The translations under genes and the position numbers were made by a program. A DNA stretch of 30,945 nucleotides from Schoenoplectus triqueter. Lineage: Eukaryota; Streptophyta; Magnoliopsida; Poales; Cyperaceae. Of the stretch, positions 10,194 to 19,572 are shown one piece after another (position 1 is the first letter of the stretch; each line of letters begins with the position of its first letter). The stretch spans positions 1-30,945 of the forward strand of contig CAXKVV010000487.1 in assembly GCA_964058805.1 (NCBI GenBank). Direction: 5' to 3'. The notes under the pieces are model-generated. The model was not told where the DNA came from. It saw nothing but the letters and a program-made list of their open reading frames with translations, and searched no databases.

Positions 10194-10730
10194 ATGGGGA
10201 GAGAAAATAAGGTATCTAATTTTTGCCTCTAATTGATCTTTCATCTTGATTTGATTTTGATTTGGAATTTCTTAGGACGAGCATGAACAATCTGATGAGG
10301 AATATACTGAACAAAGCAGAGATGATGAGACTGAGCAAGAGGAAGATTCGGATGAGAACAAACAAGACGGCAAACATGAAGATTCAGATACAGTAGTCGT
10401 TGGTACCTCAGAAACTGAAGAGCCTGAAAATGTTGAAGATGGCGAAGATTCTGAGGAGAGTGAAGAGAAGGAAGAAGCCGAAGGAGGAAAGGTTTACGAC
10501 CTAAATGAACTTCTTGGCATTTTAGATTCGCCTACTCGTGTATGTTCATCTTATTTTTCCTTGCGCCGACCCCCCCCCCCCCCTCTCTACTTTATTCACT
10601 AAGTCTGACTCCGAAGAGTAATTTTCTTTTTCTTTTGCAGGGAAGCCGTGAAGAACCCCCATTCGTGGCATGTGGGAGAGATGATAAGAAAGCATTTGGA
10701 CCATACGGACCGCCATATAAGAGGCGCTGA
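10194..10730 (+). CDS. Small acidic protein, three exons, function unknown
   Basis: The model joins 10194-10211, 10276-10539 and 10641-10730 (6 + 88 + 29 codons, 123 residues). All junctions are in phase 0 with good signals: AAG|GTATCT to TTCTTAG|GAC, and CGT|GTATGT to TTTTGCAG|GGA. The ATG at 10194 is chosen because it opens the short first exon in frame. Exon 2 is open throughout and extremely acidic, with runs of Glu and Asp (for example DGEDSEESEEKEEAE), then a less acidic segment KVYDLNELLGILDSPTR. Exon 3 gives EEPPFVACGRDDKKAFGPYG and a basic Lys-Arg-Arg end before TGA at 10728. There is no signal peptide or membrane segment; low complexity and a basic tail would fit a nuclear or chromatin-associated protein, but that is inference. 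I do not recognise the family. Intron 2 holds a run of 14 C (10570-10583). Three matching splice phases and an unbroken frame argue for a functional gene. Confidence 0.72.
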
Positions 10731-11217
10731 AAGAGACTGATGTCAGTCTTATACATGACCACTGCATCCTAGTTAATAATAATTTAGAACTTTTAATTCA
10801 ACTATTCAACTAGAATGATCTGTTCAATTGCATCGGTATAAACGTACAAATTGAAATGTAATGGTATTTGATTATAAAATATTAAGTTAAGTAAACAACA
10901 GTACAATGATTATAGAAGTAAAGTGCAACGAAATTTTAAAAAATTACCCTGCTTTTGTATTCAAGTTGGTGCTTGTATCTTATGTAGTTTATATGAGCGT
11001 TGCTTCAATGAGGACCAAAATTTGGAACCCTTAGATTTTTCCTAATGAACGGTGCAGATGGAATTTCTAACCGGTTACCAGAGGCATTAGTCGGTAACCA
11101 GAGGGTTACAGCGGTGATCAAACACGAAAAAAAAAAGTCATTTTGGTCAATAAAAACAAACATTAAAAGGACTTTTTACTTAAAAATTTTAATAATCAAT
11201 GTTATCTACAGAACTAG
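10731..11217. other. 3' flank of the acidic-protein gene
   Basis: The first ~120 bases after the stop are probably 3' untranslated region. The rest is AT-rich with no recognised gene. A 68-residue open frame starting near 11045 has no domain-like features. Confidence 0.4.
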
Positions 11218-11531
11218 TTTTAGAGCAAAGTTATCTTCACAAACGGTCTAAATAAGAACGTGAGTTCAACTCACGTTCTTAAACTTTCATTTTGCATGCT
11301 CGAATACTGTAAAGATGTGCTCTGGTTGTTACCTTTCAAAAACACCGAAAGTGAAAAAATGATATAAATGCAATATGTGGACTTAGAGGGCGTAAGTTTA
11401 ATTCACGTCTTTTGGGCCATTTTGCTCTCTTTTGTTTGGGCAGCGGACGGGCAGAGAAAATAACGTTTTAAAGACGTGAGTTCAACACATGCCCTTTATT
11501 AGACCGTTTGTGAAAATAAATTTGCCCTTAA
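11218..11531. mobile_element. Inverted-repeat element with a near-perfect palindrome
   Basis: The left arm (about 11220-11290) contains TTCACAAACGGTCTAAATAA and GTGAGTTCAACTCACG. The right arm (about 11460-11530) on the other strand contains TTCACAAACGGTCTAATAAA and GTTGAACTCACG. The arms are about 65 bp and imperfect. Within the left arm, 11254-11280 is a palindrome with perfect 13-base arms (AAGAACGTGAGTT) around a single C. A third variant, GTAAGTTTAATTCACGTC, lies in the middle (about 11393). It looks like a small MITE, but no target-site duplication was identified. Confidence 0.6.
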
Positions 11532-11589
11532 TCCGTATTTGTAGTTAAAATGTTTTTTGAGCCGTTAAAGTACAAAATCCCAACTGAAA

Positions 11590-12026
11590 CTTATAAAATT
11601 TGTTCTCCATTTCATTTTGTTTCCCTGTCCAGATCATCTTGACCTCCAGTACTTCCATCTCATGTCTCTCCCTCTCCCTCTCCCTCTCCTTCTGTGCCTC
11701 AAAATTCTTTAGCCACCAAACAAAACCTAACCCTTTCTTGCTCTCCCTCTCGATCCGAGATCCTCTCCTCCGAGGGCGCTCTCTTGTCCTCCGCTCTCTT
11801 CTCAAATGACGTTGTCTTCTCCGAGGTTGTTCTCTGCTTCGATGACATCCTCTTTCCTCTTGAACTGACGGTGACACTCAACTCCTGCGAAGACATTCTT
11901 CTCCGAGCCCTAGCTACCTTCGGCCTTCACCCTCTCTCTCTCTCTATTATCCTCACACCTGTACGGGACAATGTAGTAAAGCAGACGGAACTCCTCAAGC
12001 AAGGCAGGAACACCTTCTTCAAGTAA
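11590..12026 (+). other. Exon-like GC-rich island, gene not identified
   Basis: Composition rises sharply above the surroundings. A CT-rich leader with (TCTCCC)n at about 11664-11690 is followed by an open plus-strand frame to TAA at 12024. The last part reads SCEDILLRALATFGLHP and then TPVRDNVVKQTELLKQG, which looks protein-like, and TTCAA|GTAAGA at about 12022 could be a splice donor. There is no in-frame ATG at the start of the open stretch, and the minus strand has its own 65-residue frame (11699-11896, very hydrophilic). It could be a 5' exon of a gene, a captured gene fragment or a decayed exon. I do not recognise a domain. Confidence 0.35.
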
Positions 12027-13760
12027 GATCGCGTAGGTATTGTTAATAATGCTTACATGGAGGTTCATTTTTAATTTGACCCCCCAACCTTGCTAAATAT
12101 TTACTTCAATTTGAGTGCTACTGTTACATTTTTTATTTATTTTCGTTATATCTGGTCAAGGCCCTTCACTTTTTGTTAGAAGTGTGAAATTTTAGTACTT
12201 GATGATGAATTGGGTTAATATAGGGAATAGACGATGAAAGAAAAATCAGATTGTGAGAAGATTAGAGAGAATTAGCTTAAAATTAGAATGCTTATGCTGG
12301 AATGATATCATATGCCTTACCAACGTGTTCAATTTTTGCACATAATCCACTTCTTTGACGCAGGGAATAAAGGTTTTATAGATAGGTTTTATTTATGGTT
12401 TTTCTTTCTTATTTACTTTTGTAGTGAATAAAGGTTAAGAATGATTATAGAAGGGCCAACTTGAAAATAGTTCAGTGAAGATTTTAATATCTAAAATATT
12501 TACTTTCATATTTCAGTTGTTATTTTAGATTTAGTTGAACTTAACAATTACTTGCAAGTATCTGTCGAGTTTCATTTAAGCTTACAATACCTTTAACACA
12601 TAATTTTTTTTTTAGGTAGTCGAGTGTATACAAGATCCAAAATCAATGAAGATAATTCTCACTTATACATATATATAGTATAATTACTTAACAGTGTTAG
12701 ATTTTAGGGATTCAGTTGAAATTTTTTTTAGGTTGTTCAAGGCCTGCCTATCAATTTGAAGGCCTGCTGGTAAGTTTGTTTTTTTTCATGCATATATTGA
12801 GGACCTACTAGTAATTTTGTTTGGTAGCTTTAGTTGCATACAATTAACTAAAGATTAACATTCAATCTTACTTTTTTTCTACCTATAAGACACCTTTGAT
12901 TTTAACTTGTTACCCAACACTGATATTTTGATAATTGCTTTTGACTATCAAAATTTCATTGATTGCAGAATCATCATCAAAGAATCTTGAATCACACCTA
13001 AATAGAGTTAGGACAGCTTCTATCACTCTACTGAAATTGATGCGCTCTTTTTTTTTTTCCAAGTCATGCTCGTAAAAGATTGCTGACAGTATTTGTACTT
13101 TTGGGTAATTGTACTGGTTCAAAGTTTTCCATTTAAATATGTAATTTTTGTGATTTTCTGATAACAATTCCGATCTCTCTTTAATTTAGTATATTTTTTA
13201 TTCTCTGACATTTGTTAATTTTATTCTGAGAAAGAAAAAATTGAATCTGGTTCATGCTACTTGTTGAATTGGTACAAGAACCAACTGGTTGATGCATAGC
13301 GTATCAGTTGGTACAAGTTTAGTTTTACGAGCTAGCTATGACATTATGTAGCATATGTAATATAAAATTTAATATGTCAAGTTGGTTATAATGGTTAATT
13401 ATTATAATTAATCTGAATCATGTTCATGCAGTAAAAATAAATAGCATTAGAAATATTTTCTAATCGTCTGAGAATAATATCGTAAATAACCACTTCAAGT
13501 TTTATGACAAAATTAAAATATATTTAATAATTATGTCAAACTTAAATAAAAATATCTGCATGAGTAAATTCATCGTGATTTTAAGGTTAAGGCGTACTTA
13601 AAAAAAATTAACAAAAAATATATATTTCATCACCCTCAAACTTCAATTTATATTGCTCTAAAATAACTACATACAAAGTTAAAAAAAGGAAAACTTTTTT
13701 ATCCTATAAAATTTTGTTATAACGAATTTATGTAGCAACATAAATCAAACTTTACTTACT
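12027..13760. other. AT-rich stretch without a recognised gene
   Basis: Mostly AT-rich sequence. A short degenerate duplication, AAGGCCTGCCTATCAATTTG then AAGGCCTGCTGGTAAGTTTG, occurs at about 12739-12780. No convincing downstream exons for the island at 11590-12026 and no RNA gene were found. An 85-residue minus-strand frame at 12910-13167 lacks domain features. Confidence 0.5.
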
Positions 13761-14205
13761 TGTTTACCCCTGAAAATATTCGGGGAATAATTCAAAAGAA
13801 AATTAAAACTCAGGTCAGGCCCGAGAGGCCCAGTATTCCTAAAAAGCACAAAAAGGCCCATTAATCATAATTGAGGACAAAAAATCCCAGATCATGCCCA
13901 AAGACCCAGGAGTTGGGGATAAAATTGAAAGAAATTAGAAATTCTTAGAAAAAAATTAATTGCCAAAGCTCGAGAAATTCAAATTAAAAAACCTCATCAA
14001 AGTCAAAAATTTAAAAACTCAAATTTTATAAGAGAATTGGGTTCTCCATAAAATTATGAGAATTTTCATGTACCATTCATCATTTTTGGAGTTATAAAGT
14101 CGGGGAAACATAAAAATCATCTATTAATCAAATTAAATCAATTAATCGGGGCATAAAAATAATTAATTGATAATTAATAAAGGGACAAAAATGTAAATAA
14201 AAATT

Positions 14206-15013
14206 ATCATAAATCTTGGCACGATTTATAAGATTTTTGGTGAAAATTTGATGAATTTTGGATGAAGGGATCATTAAAAAAAAAATTCAAAGAACTTAAG
14301 TTCATGTTAGAATTCGAAATTAATTAAAATGAACATCATTTAATGCATGAGCCTATGTTGCAAAGGGGCCCACATGTCAGCAGATGAATTCCAATGGTCC
14401 ACATTAAATACCATATACCAAATCTGTTCAAAGAAAATGAGGTGATAAAAGAGCCATGAGCTCGGTTTTGGGTGAGCCGGCCTAATGCTCTTGAAATGGT
14501 TCATATGGACCAAGTGCACCCAAGAGGCACATCTCACCCACTTCCTTTAATCTCTCCTCTTTCTCCTGGGTTACGACAGAGCCAAGAAAGCAAAAAATGA
14601 CCCCTTGCCTATTCCTCTTCTTCCTTCGACAGCAGCAAAAGGGAAAGAGCCACAAAGGTCAAATTAGTTGATGAAAATCTAAACCTTCATGAAATCGAGC
14701 ATTACAAACCCAAATTTGCCAAGATCCGAGCTCAATTTTAGCAAGGGAGGGAGAATTAAAGAGAAAACCATTAACCCTAGAGATTGGGAAAATTCAAAAT
14801 TAAGAGAAGGAAGCGCTCAGCCCGGAAGAGGATGGGTGAAGCGGAGACAAAACCGACCCCGGAACCGATCTGTGACTGAACTGAGCACCACAGCGAAATT
14901 GAACCAATAGGCCACCCGAGTCTTGGGCCATCGAGGCTATGTCAGAAAAAGAGAGGCCAGCACGAAGAGAGTTGCCACGGCCCAAGAAGTGGAGCCCAAG
15001 AGCTGAAGCCCAA
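14206..15013 (+). repeat. Direct-repeat LTR segment, copy 1
   Basis: These 808 bp recur at 25222-26028. By eye the copies differ by one A in an A-run (10 against 9, near 14277) and one G-to-A change (GGATGGG against GGATGAG, near 14833). Copy 1 is embedded in a longer LTR-like sequence starting at 13761 and continues past 15013 into unshared sequence. No coding function is evident; the short frames on either strand are repeated only because the DNA is. Confidence 0.95.
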
Positions 15014-15229
15014 CTCGATCAACAAGGCTTAGCGTTTGGAGGTCTAGTCCGCACCAGTAAAGCCTTCCTTAGAAAACACAGTTACCAGTAAGCACCTCAC
15101 ACAAGAATTTTTGTTTTATTTAGGGTAGTTATTTTTGTGTGTTGGCAAAGCCGAGTTGGCTGCCTCTGATTGGGTGGGGAAATGTAAGGATGAATTTGAT
15201 TGGATGAGCATTGCCATTTCAGCAACCAA

Positions 15230-15332
15230 CACCTCAGAGTACTCTAATCCAAACCCTAACCCTAGACCTAATTTAGTAAATTCAAAACCCTAGAAATCAA
15301 ACCCTAGCTCCAGCTGCCTTCCTTATTTAAAC
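15230..15332 (+). promoter_or_regulatory. LTR promoter: telo-box-like motifs and TATA-like box
   Basis: AAACCCTAACCCTAG (about 15250-15265) and further AAACCCTAG copies (about 15285-15306) resemble the plant telo-box AAACCCTA, a promoter element of translation-related genes. They precede TTATTTAAAC (15323-15332), a TATA-like box. Together they would form the U3 promoter of element A. Transcription would start about 30 bases downstream; this is inferred from spacing only. Confidence 0.5.
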
Positions 15333-15689
15333 AGCTCCATACCTCTGCCTCAAATCCTGGCAAAACTACATAGCAAAACCCTAAGCAACCAGCAACCCCT
15401 CCAATTACTCTCCTGGCCGAAAAACATATGTGAAAATCTCAAGCCACCAGGAACCAATTCAGAGAAAACCTAGCCATAATACCAGCAAATCTCAAACCAT
15501 TTCAAGCCCCATCTCAGATAAGAAAATACCTAGCAACTCTTAATACACTCAACCGCAATTACCATAATCCTCCTCTCTACCACAATCTAAAACCAGAAAA
15601 TAAATTAGGTTTCTCATTGTTCTAAGTTCTAGTTTAGTGGAAGTAGTTTTCTTTTTTTAGATTAAGTAGCAAGCTGATGTAAGTTTCTC

Positions 15690-15712
15690 TTACTGAAATA
15701 AATAAAATAAAG
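15690..15712 (+). promoter_or_regulatory. Possible LTR polyadenylation signals
   Basis: Overlapping AATAAA hexamers (AAATAAATAAAATAAAG) lie ~370 bp after the TATA-like box, a position fitting an LTR R region. Confidence 0.35.
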
Positions 15713-15821
15713 TTTCAAGTTGCAAAGCTTATTGTTTTCTTTACTGTCTTAGCATAACATAAGTTAGTGATTTTAGCAAAGATTTTTCCTTTTGTGTTCA
15801 CTCTTTCAACTCTGATCTATA

Positions 15822-16091
15822 AAGCAAATCAATTGCTTGTGGTAAGAGCCTCATAAATGGCGAGCTTATTATAGGATCAATGATGTTCCTCAAAGCATAA
15901 CACTCAAATAATGAGGGACAGAGATTTTTTTTCTTTTAAATGTTGCATTCAAATCAATGTCTTTTTGCTATGTTTTACATGCCTTTATTTTATTTTATTT
16001 TATTTTTTTTTTTAATGTCATATCATGTTTTAGATTAATAACTACTCTCAATATTCTCTTTATCAAAATCTGCAAAGCAAGATAATTGCTT
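15822..16091 (+). repeat. Two copies of an AAGCAA/TTGCTT hairpin module
   Basis: At 15822-15838 and 16075-16091 the same six-base-pair stem AAGCAA/TTGCTT encloses different five-base loops (ATCAA and GATAA). Both are preceded by TCT-AA and followed by GTGG, then a CATAAAT-containing stretch and a T-rich run. The module spacing is about 253 bp. Conserved stem with changed loop suggests the RNA hairpin is maintained or was recently duplicated. Confidence 0.6.
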
Positions 16092-16411
16092 GTGGAAGAT
16101 GATTAGTTAAGTCCATAAATTTACTATGAAGTCAATGAAGCCCTTCAACCATAGTGCTGTGAAGCACAATTAAGCAATAATAGGGTTGAGATTTTACCTT
16201 TTTTTTTTCTTTGCATATAAATTAGTCAAGTTAAATAGAGTAAAAATCATTTATTTCCTTGTTGAATAGATTTTAACATAATTTGCATCTGTTGCACTGT
16301 TACTTCATGTTTTCAATATTTTAGCATGTTCAATTTCAAACAATATTTTATACAAGTTCTAAATAAGATTTGCTCATAATAAAAAAAAATCAACAAGCTT
16401 CTCTTGTCTTT

Positions 16412-16837
16412 GGTGCCGGTTATACAAAACCGCGAGTGCCTGGTCTTGAGAAGTATAAGCTTGTGCCGACTATACAAAGTCGTGAGTGCTTGCTTTTGTT
16501 GACTTTCAAAAAGGATAAAATAAAAAAGGATTAAGTAAGTTTTTAAAAAAAAAATGCAAAGTCACCTATGTTTCAAAGCAAAGTTTGTTCCTCAAAAGTC
16601 TTGTCTGCATCCTTGTATGTGCATCTTTCTTATTACTTGACTGACAAATATCTTTTGCTAAGTGCATCTTCTCTTTCTATTATCCTTCAAATTAAGTTTT
16701 AAAATCAAATAAAAAGAAACTTGAAATGTGCATTAATAAGTTCCTTATATAGTTTGGTGTCGGTTAATACAAAACCATGTGTGTCAAACTCAACTCTTTG
16801 CAAGGTTGGTGCCGGTTAATACACAACCGCGAGTGCC
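16412..16837 (+). ncRNA. Four-copy stem-loop family in the element A leader
   Basis: Copies lie at 16412-16440, 16457-16495, 16756-16785 and 16808-16837. Each has an outer stem GGUGC/GUGCC type, an inner stem CGGUU/AACCG, a loop AUACAA or AAUACAM, and a 3-4 base bulge (CGA, UGA or AUGU) on the 3' side. Copy 2 has the inner stem CGACU/AGUCG, two paired substitutions that keep pairing, and adds a flanking AAGC/GCUU stem. Copy 3 has GGUGU/GUGUC, again pairable with wobble. The pattern is that of a structured RNA element, perhaps a packaging, dimerisation or translation signal of the retroelement. Role and transcription are inference. Confidence 0.6.
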
Positions 16838-19432
16838 AGCTTAAAACTTGCAATTGGTCTAACTTGGGCTTGATCGACTCTCAAGAATGAATAAATTAAT
16901 TTCTTGTAGAGAGGAAGCTCTAAATGCTTTCTGATTGAACTTGTGTTCAGCTTCAACTAACACAGCACCAATTCAAAATGACTCAAATCAGAATTGTGTT
17001 TAGAAGCTTTCTGCATAAGGTTGGTCACTGAGCAAATTCTGAGAGAAAATTAAGCTTAAGTTATTCCAATTGGCAGGTGAAAATGCTAGAACCAGCCATA
17101 TCAAACTAAAGGGTTAAGTTTTGTACATTATCTGAATGATTTATTTTAAAACTTTATTTGGAGGTGTATAGATGCAAGGTACCATGCCCTTATGTTTCTT
17201 TGAATCTGTACCATGATAATAATAGTAACCCGTGATTTTGAATTTGCATTTAATTTTAATGCAGATGTGCTGCCTAGGTACAGCTTGAAGATGGTATTTT
17301 AATTCATATAAATATTATAAACTATATATTACAATTTTGTATTCTTCAAGGACCAGCTTGTAAATAATTGATTCTATGAGTGTAGAAAAAAAGGGAGATG
17401 ATGCATAACAAGCTGTTGACAAACTTTCCATCTGTATACTCTCAATTTTCTAACTTTGTATATTGATAAATCATGAATACATATCTATAAGTTGATGGTA
17501 TGTAGGTAAACAAACAGGTGCTGACTAATACCGACTATGTAAATTAATTTTTGTTAGAATACTTTAATTTGTGTATGAATTTCTTCGAAATTTGGATGCT
17601 TCTAAGAAATCCATGAATGAACTAGTATGAAATAAATTAAATCATATGATTGTATAAGTCTGTAACGTGAATACATCTATGAAATTCGTATTTCAATAAA
17701 AAAGTATGGATTTTGTAAAATATAATCAATGATCAAAATAAAATGTAAGTGTGGCTCCCATAAAGAAATAGATATCAGTAACAGCAAGGTGAAAGTGAAG
17801 AACGAAGAAACCAGCCCACTGAATGAAAATAAAAAAAAGGGGTTTAGACCAAGCCCATTAGTCCTACTTTTAATCAAAATCTGAAATAAAAAAACTTGTA
17901 AATGCATAAACATCAATAAAACATAAATATATGTTAATTATCTTTCTCAAAACAAAATTCTTAAAAACGTTTTCTGTGTATATATTTTTAAATATATATA
18001 TATATAGAGAGAGAGAGTTGATATATTTTAATAAATGAAATATCAAATTGGTAATTGTTAAATTTTAAGCTAGACATAAGAATATAACTTTCATAAATAT
18101 AATAAATCCTTTTACTTTCTCAAATAAATAAATCACACGATAATAAAATTTAGGTCAATCTTATATATATATTTTTAGAATAAAATAAGCAAGCATAAAA
18201 AACATAAATATTCCTAAAATATCCGTTAGACAAATACAAGTAAATTTATCTTTTGAATATGTATAAAGAAATAAACAAATAAATTATATGTATGTAAATA
18301 AATTCTCCCCTTAAATGGAGGGACAATGAGTACTAAAAACATTTAGGGACAATAGAGGGACAATGGTTACTGAAAATATTTAGAAAGAGCGAAATAGAGG
18401 CATGTAACTTGCACCCCTAGAACCGCTCATTTATTTTATGAAAATAAAAATAATGATAATAATATAAATTGCATATATTTTCACTTATTAAAATATTAGT
18501 GTACTTTTCAATTGATAAATAAATTTTATAAATGTACATATTCCCCTTTGAGGAAAATGAATTAAAATATCAATAAAAAACATAACATATAAAAAAATAA
18601 AATATATAATGTTTATACTCTTTCATCTAATAAGTTAAAGTTAAAGTAAATAAAAATATTTCTCCCTTTAAAAGAAATAATAATGATGATAAATGAAAGT
18701 AATAACATAAAAAGCATGAAATAAAAAAAATGATAAAAATAAGAAAATTTTATATAAACGTTAGAAATAATATAAATCACATATTTTCTTAAAACATATA
18801 AAAAAATCAAATAGAATATAATATTTATTCATTAAATCAACTTTTAAAACTAAATAAATTTTAAATGAAAATAAAATAAAATAAGTATAAATAAATACGT
18901 AAACTAAAGAAGAAGAATAAAAGAAAAAAATTAAAAAGTAAAATAAAGCACAACTCTTTTAACTTTTTTCAAATTAAATAAGCTTTAATTAGAAAAAAAA
19001 TATTATTTTCACTGAAATTAAATAAACTACCATTAATCGAGATTCATGGTCTGAGTTGTCATTAATTAAGAATCATGATCTGAACTGTCTGTAATTGAGT
19101 TTCACAAGGTGTAGACTATCTTAAAAAAATCATATCTTTCATGCCCTTTCTCATAGCGACCACTTAAAATTGCTTAACTATTTTGTTTATTTTCCCTTTC
19201 TTAATCAGAGGTTCCTCGGGTTCAAAGCCCAGGGTAATTAACAATGGGGGCTTGCGCCCATTGGAATCTTAAAGACCCCACAATCTCTAAAACCTTTAAA
19301 TGTGCATTCAAAATTCATATAAAATATACCCCAATGCACACTTAGAGGGATCTCCGTGTCCTTCTTCCGCAATTCATTGTCCAGTTCCTTTTTCAGGGCG
19401 GTGAGAGGCGCGAAAAAGGGTCGCACAGGATC
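16838..19432 (+). other. Long AT-rich leader or LTR remainder
   Basis: No protein domain is visible. Small tandem duplications occur: GAGGGACAATG units near 18316 and 18353, and a ~30-bp unit with ATTCATGGTCTGA/AATCATGATCTGA near 19035-19100. The stretch from 17900 to 19000 is very AT-rich. It connects the hairpin-rich region to the PBS-like site, so it is either leader or the end of a giant LTR; unrelated insertions within it cannot be excluded. Confidence 0.4.
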
Positions 19433-19450
19433 TGGCACGCCCGGTGGGAC
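19433..19450 (+). promoter_or_regulatory. Primer-binding-site-like sequence
   Basis: TGGCACGCCCGGTGGGAC starts with TGG, as a site complementary to a tRNA CCA end must. It resembles the GC-rich sequence seen just after the 5' LTR of many plant gypsy elements, and lies shortly after GCACA (LTR ends usually finish in CA) and 120 bp before gag. The matching tRNA was not determined. If correct, the LTR could extend to about 19426. Confidence 0.45.
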
Positions 19451-19572
19451 CAAGATTTTCCTCTCATCTTTGAAAGAGAAAAAATAAATAAAATGGTTAA
19501 GTAAATTAAGTGGTTGCTTATAAAAATAAAAAAACTAATGAAGTTGAAGTTGTTGTTTGTTTTGTAGGTGAA

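Noticed and set aside
7710..10730. GRF exons, FAR1 remnant and acidic gene considered as one transposon unit
   Set aside because: Strands and exon phases do not join, and no flanking terminal repeats or duplication were found around the three.
11545..11896. Minus-strand frames of 65-110 residues rich in Arg, Glu and Ser
   Set aside because: They are mirror frames of the CT-rich plus-strand leader-like sequence; composition explains the residues.
14340..14985. Several 60-73-residue frames in the LTR segment, recurring at 25355-26063
   Set aside because: They recur only because the DNA is duplicated, they lie on both strands and none has domain features.
15240..15310. CCCTAA repeats considered as an interstitial telomere
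   Set aside because: Only one or two adjacent units occur, in promoter position before a TATA-like box, so the telo-box reading fits better.
16411..16440. TGGTGCCGGTT considered as a tRNA primer-binding site
   Set aside because: It begins with TGG, but occurs in four variants and its symmetrical pairing is better explained as a hairpin; I know of no plant tRNA 3' end that fits.
19238..19453. Minus-strand 71-residue frame
   Set aside because: It covers the PBS-like site antisense to the element and has no domain features.
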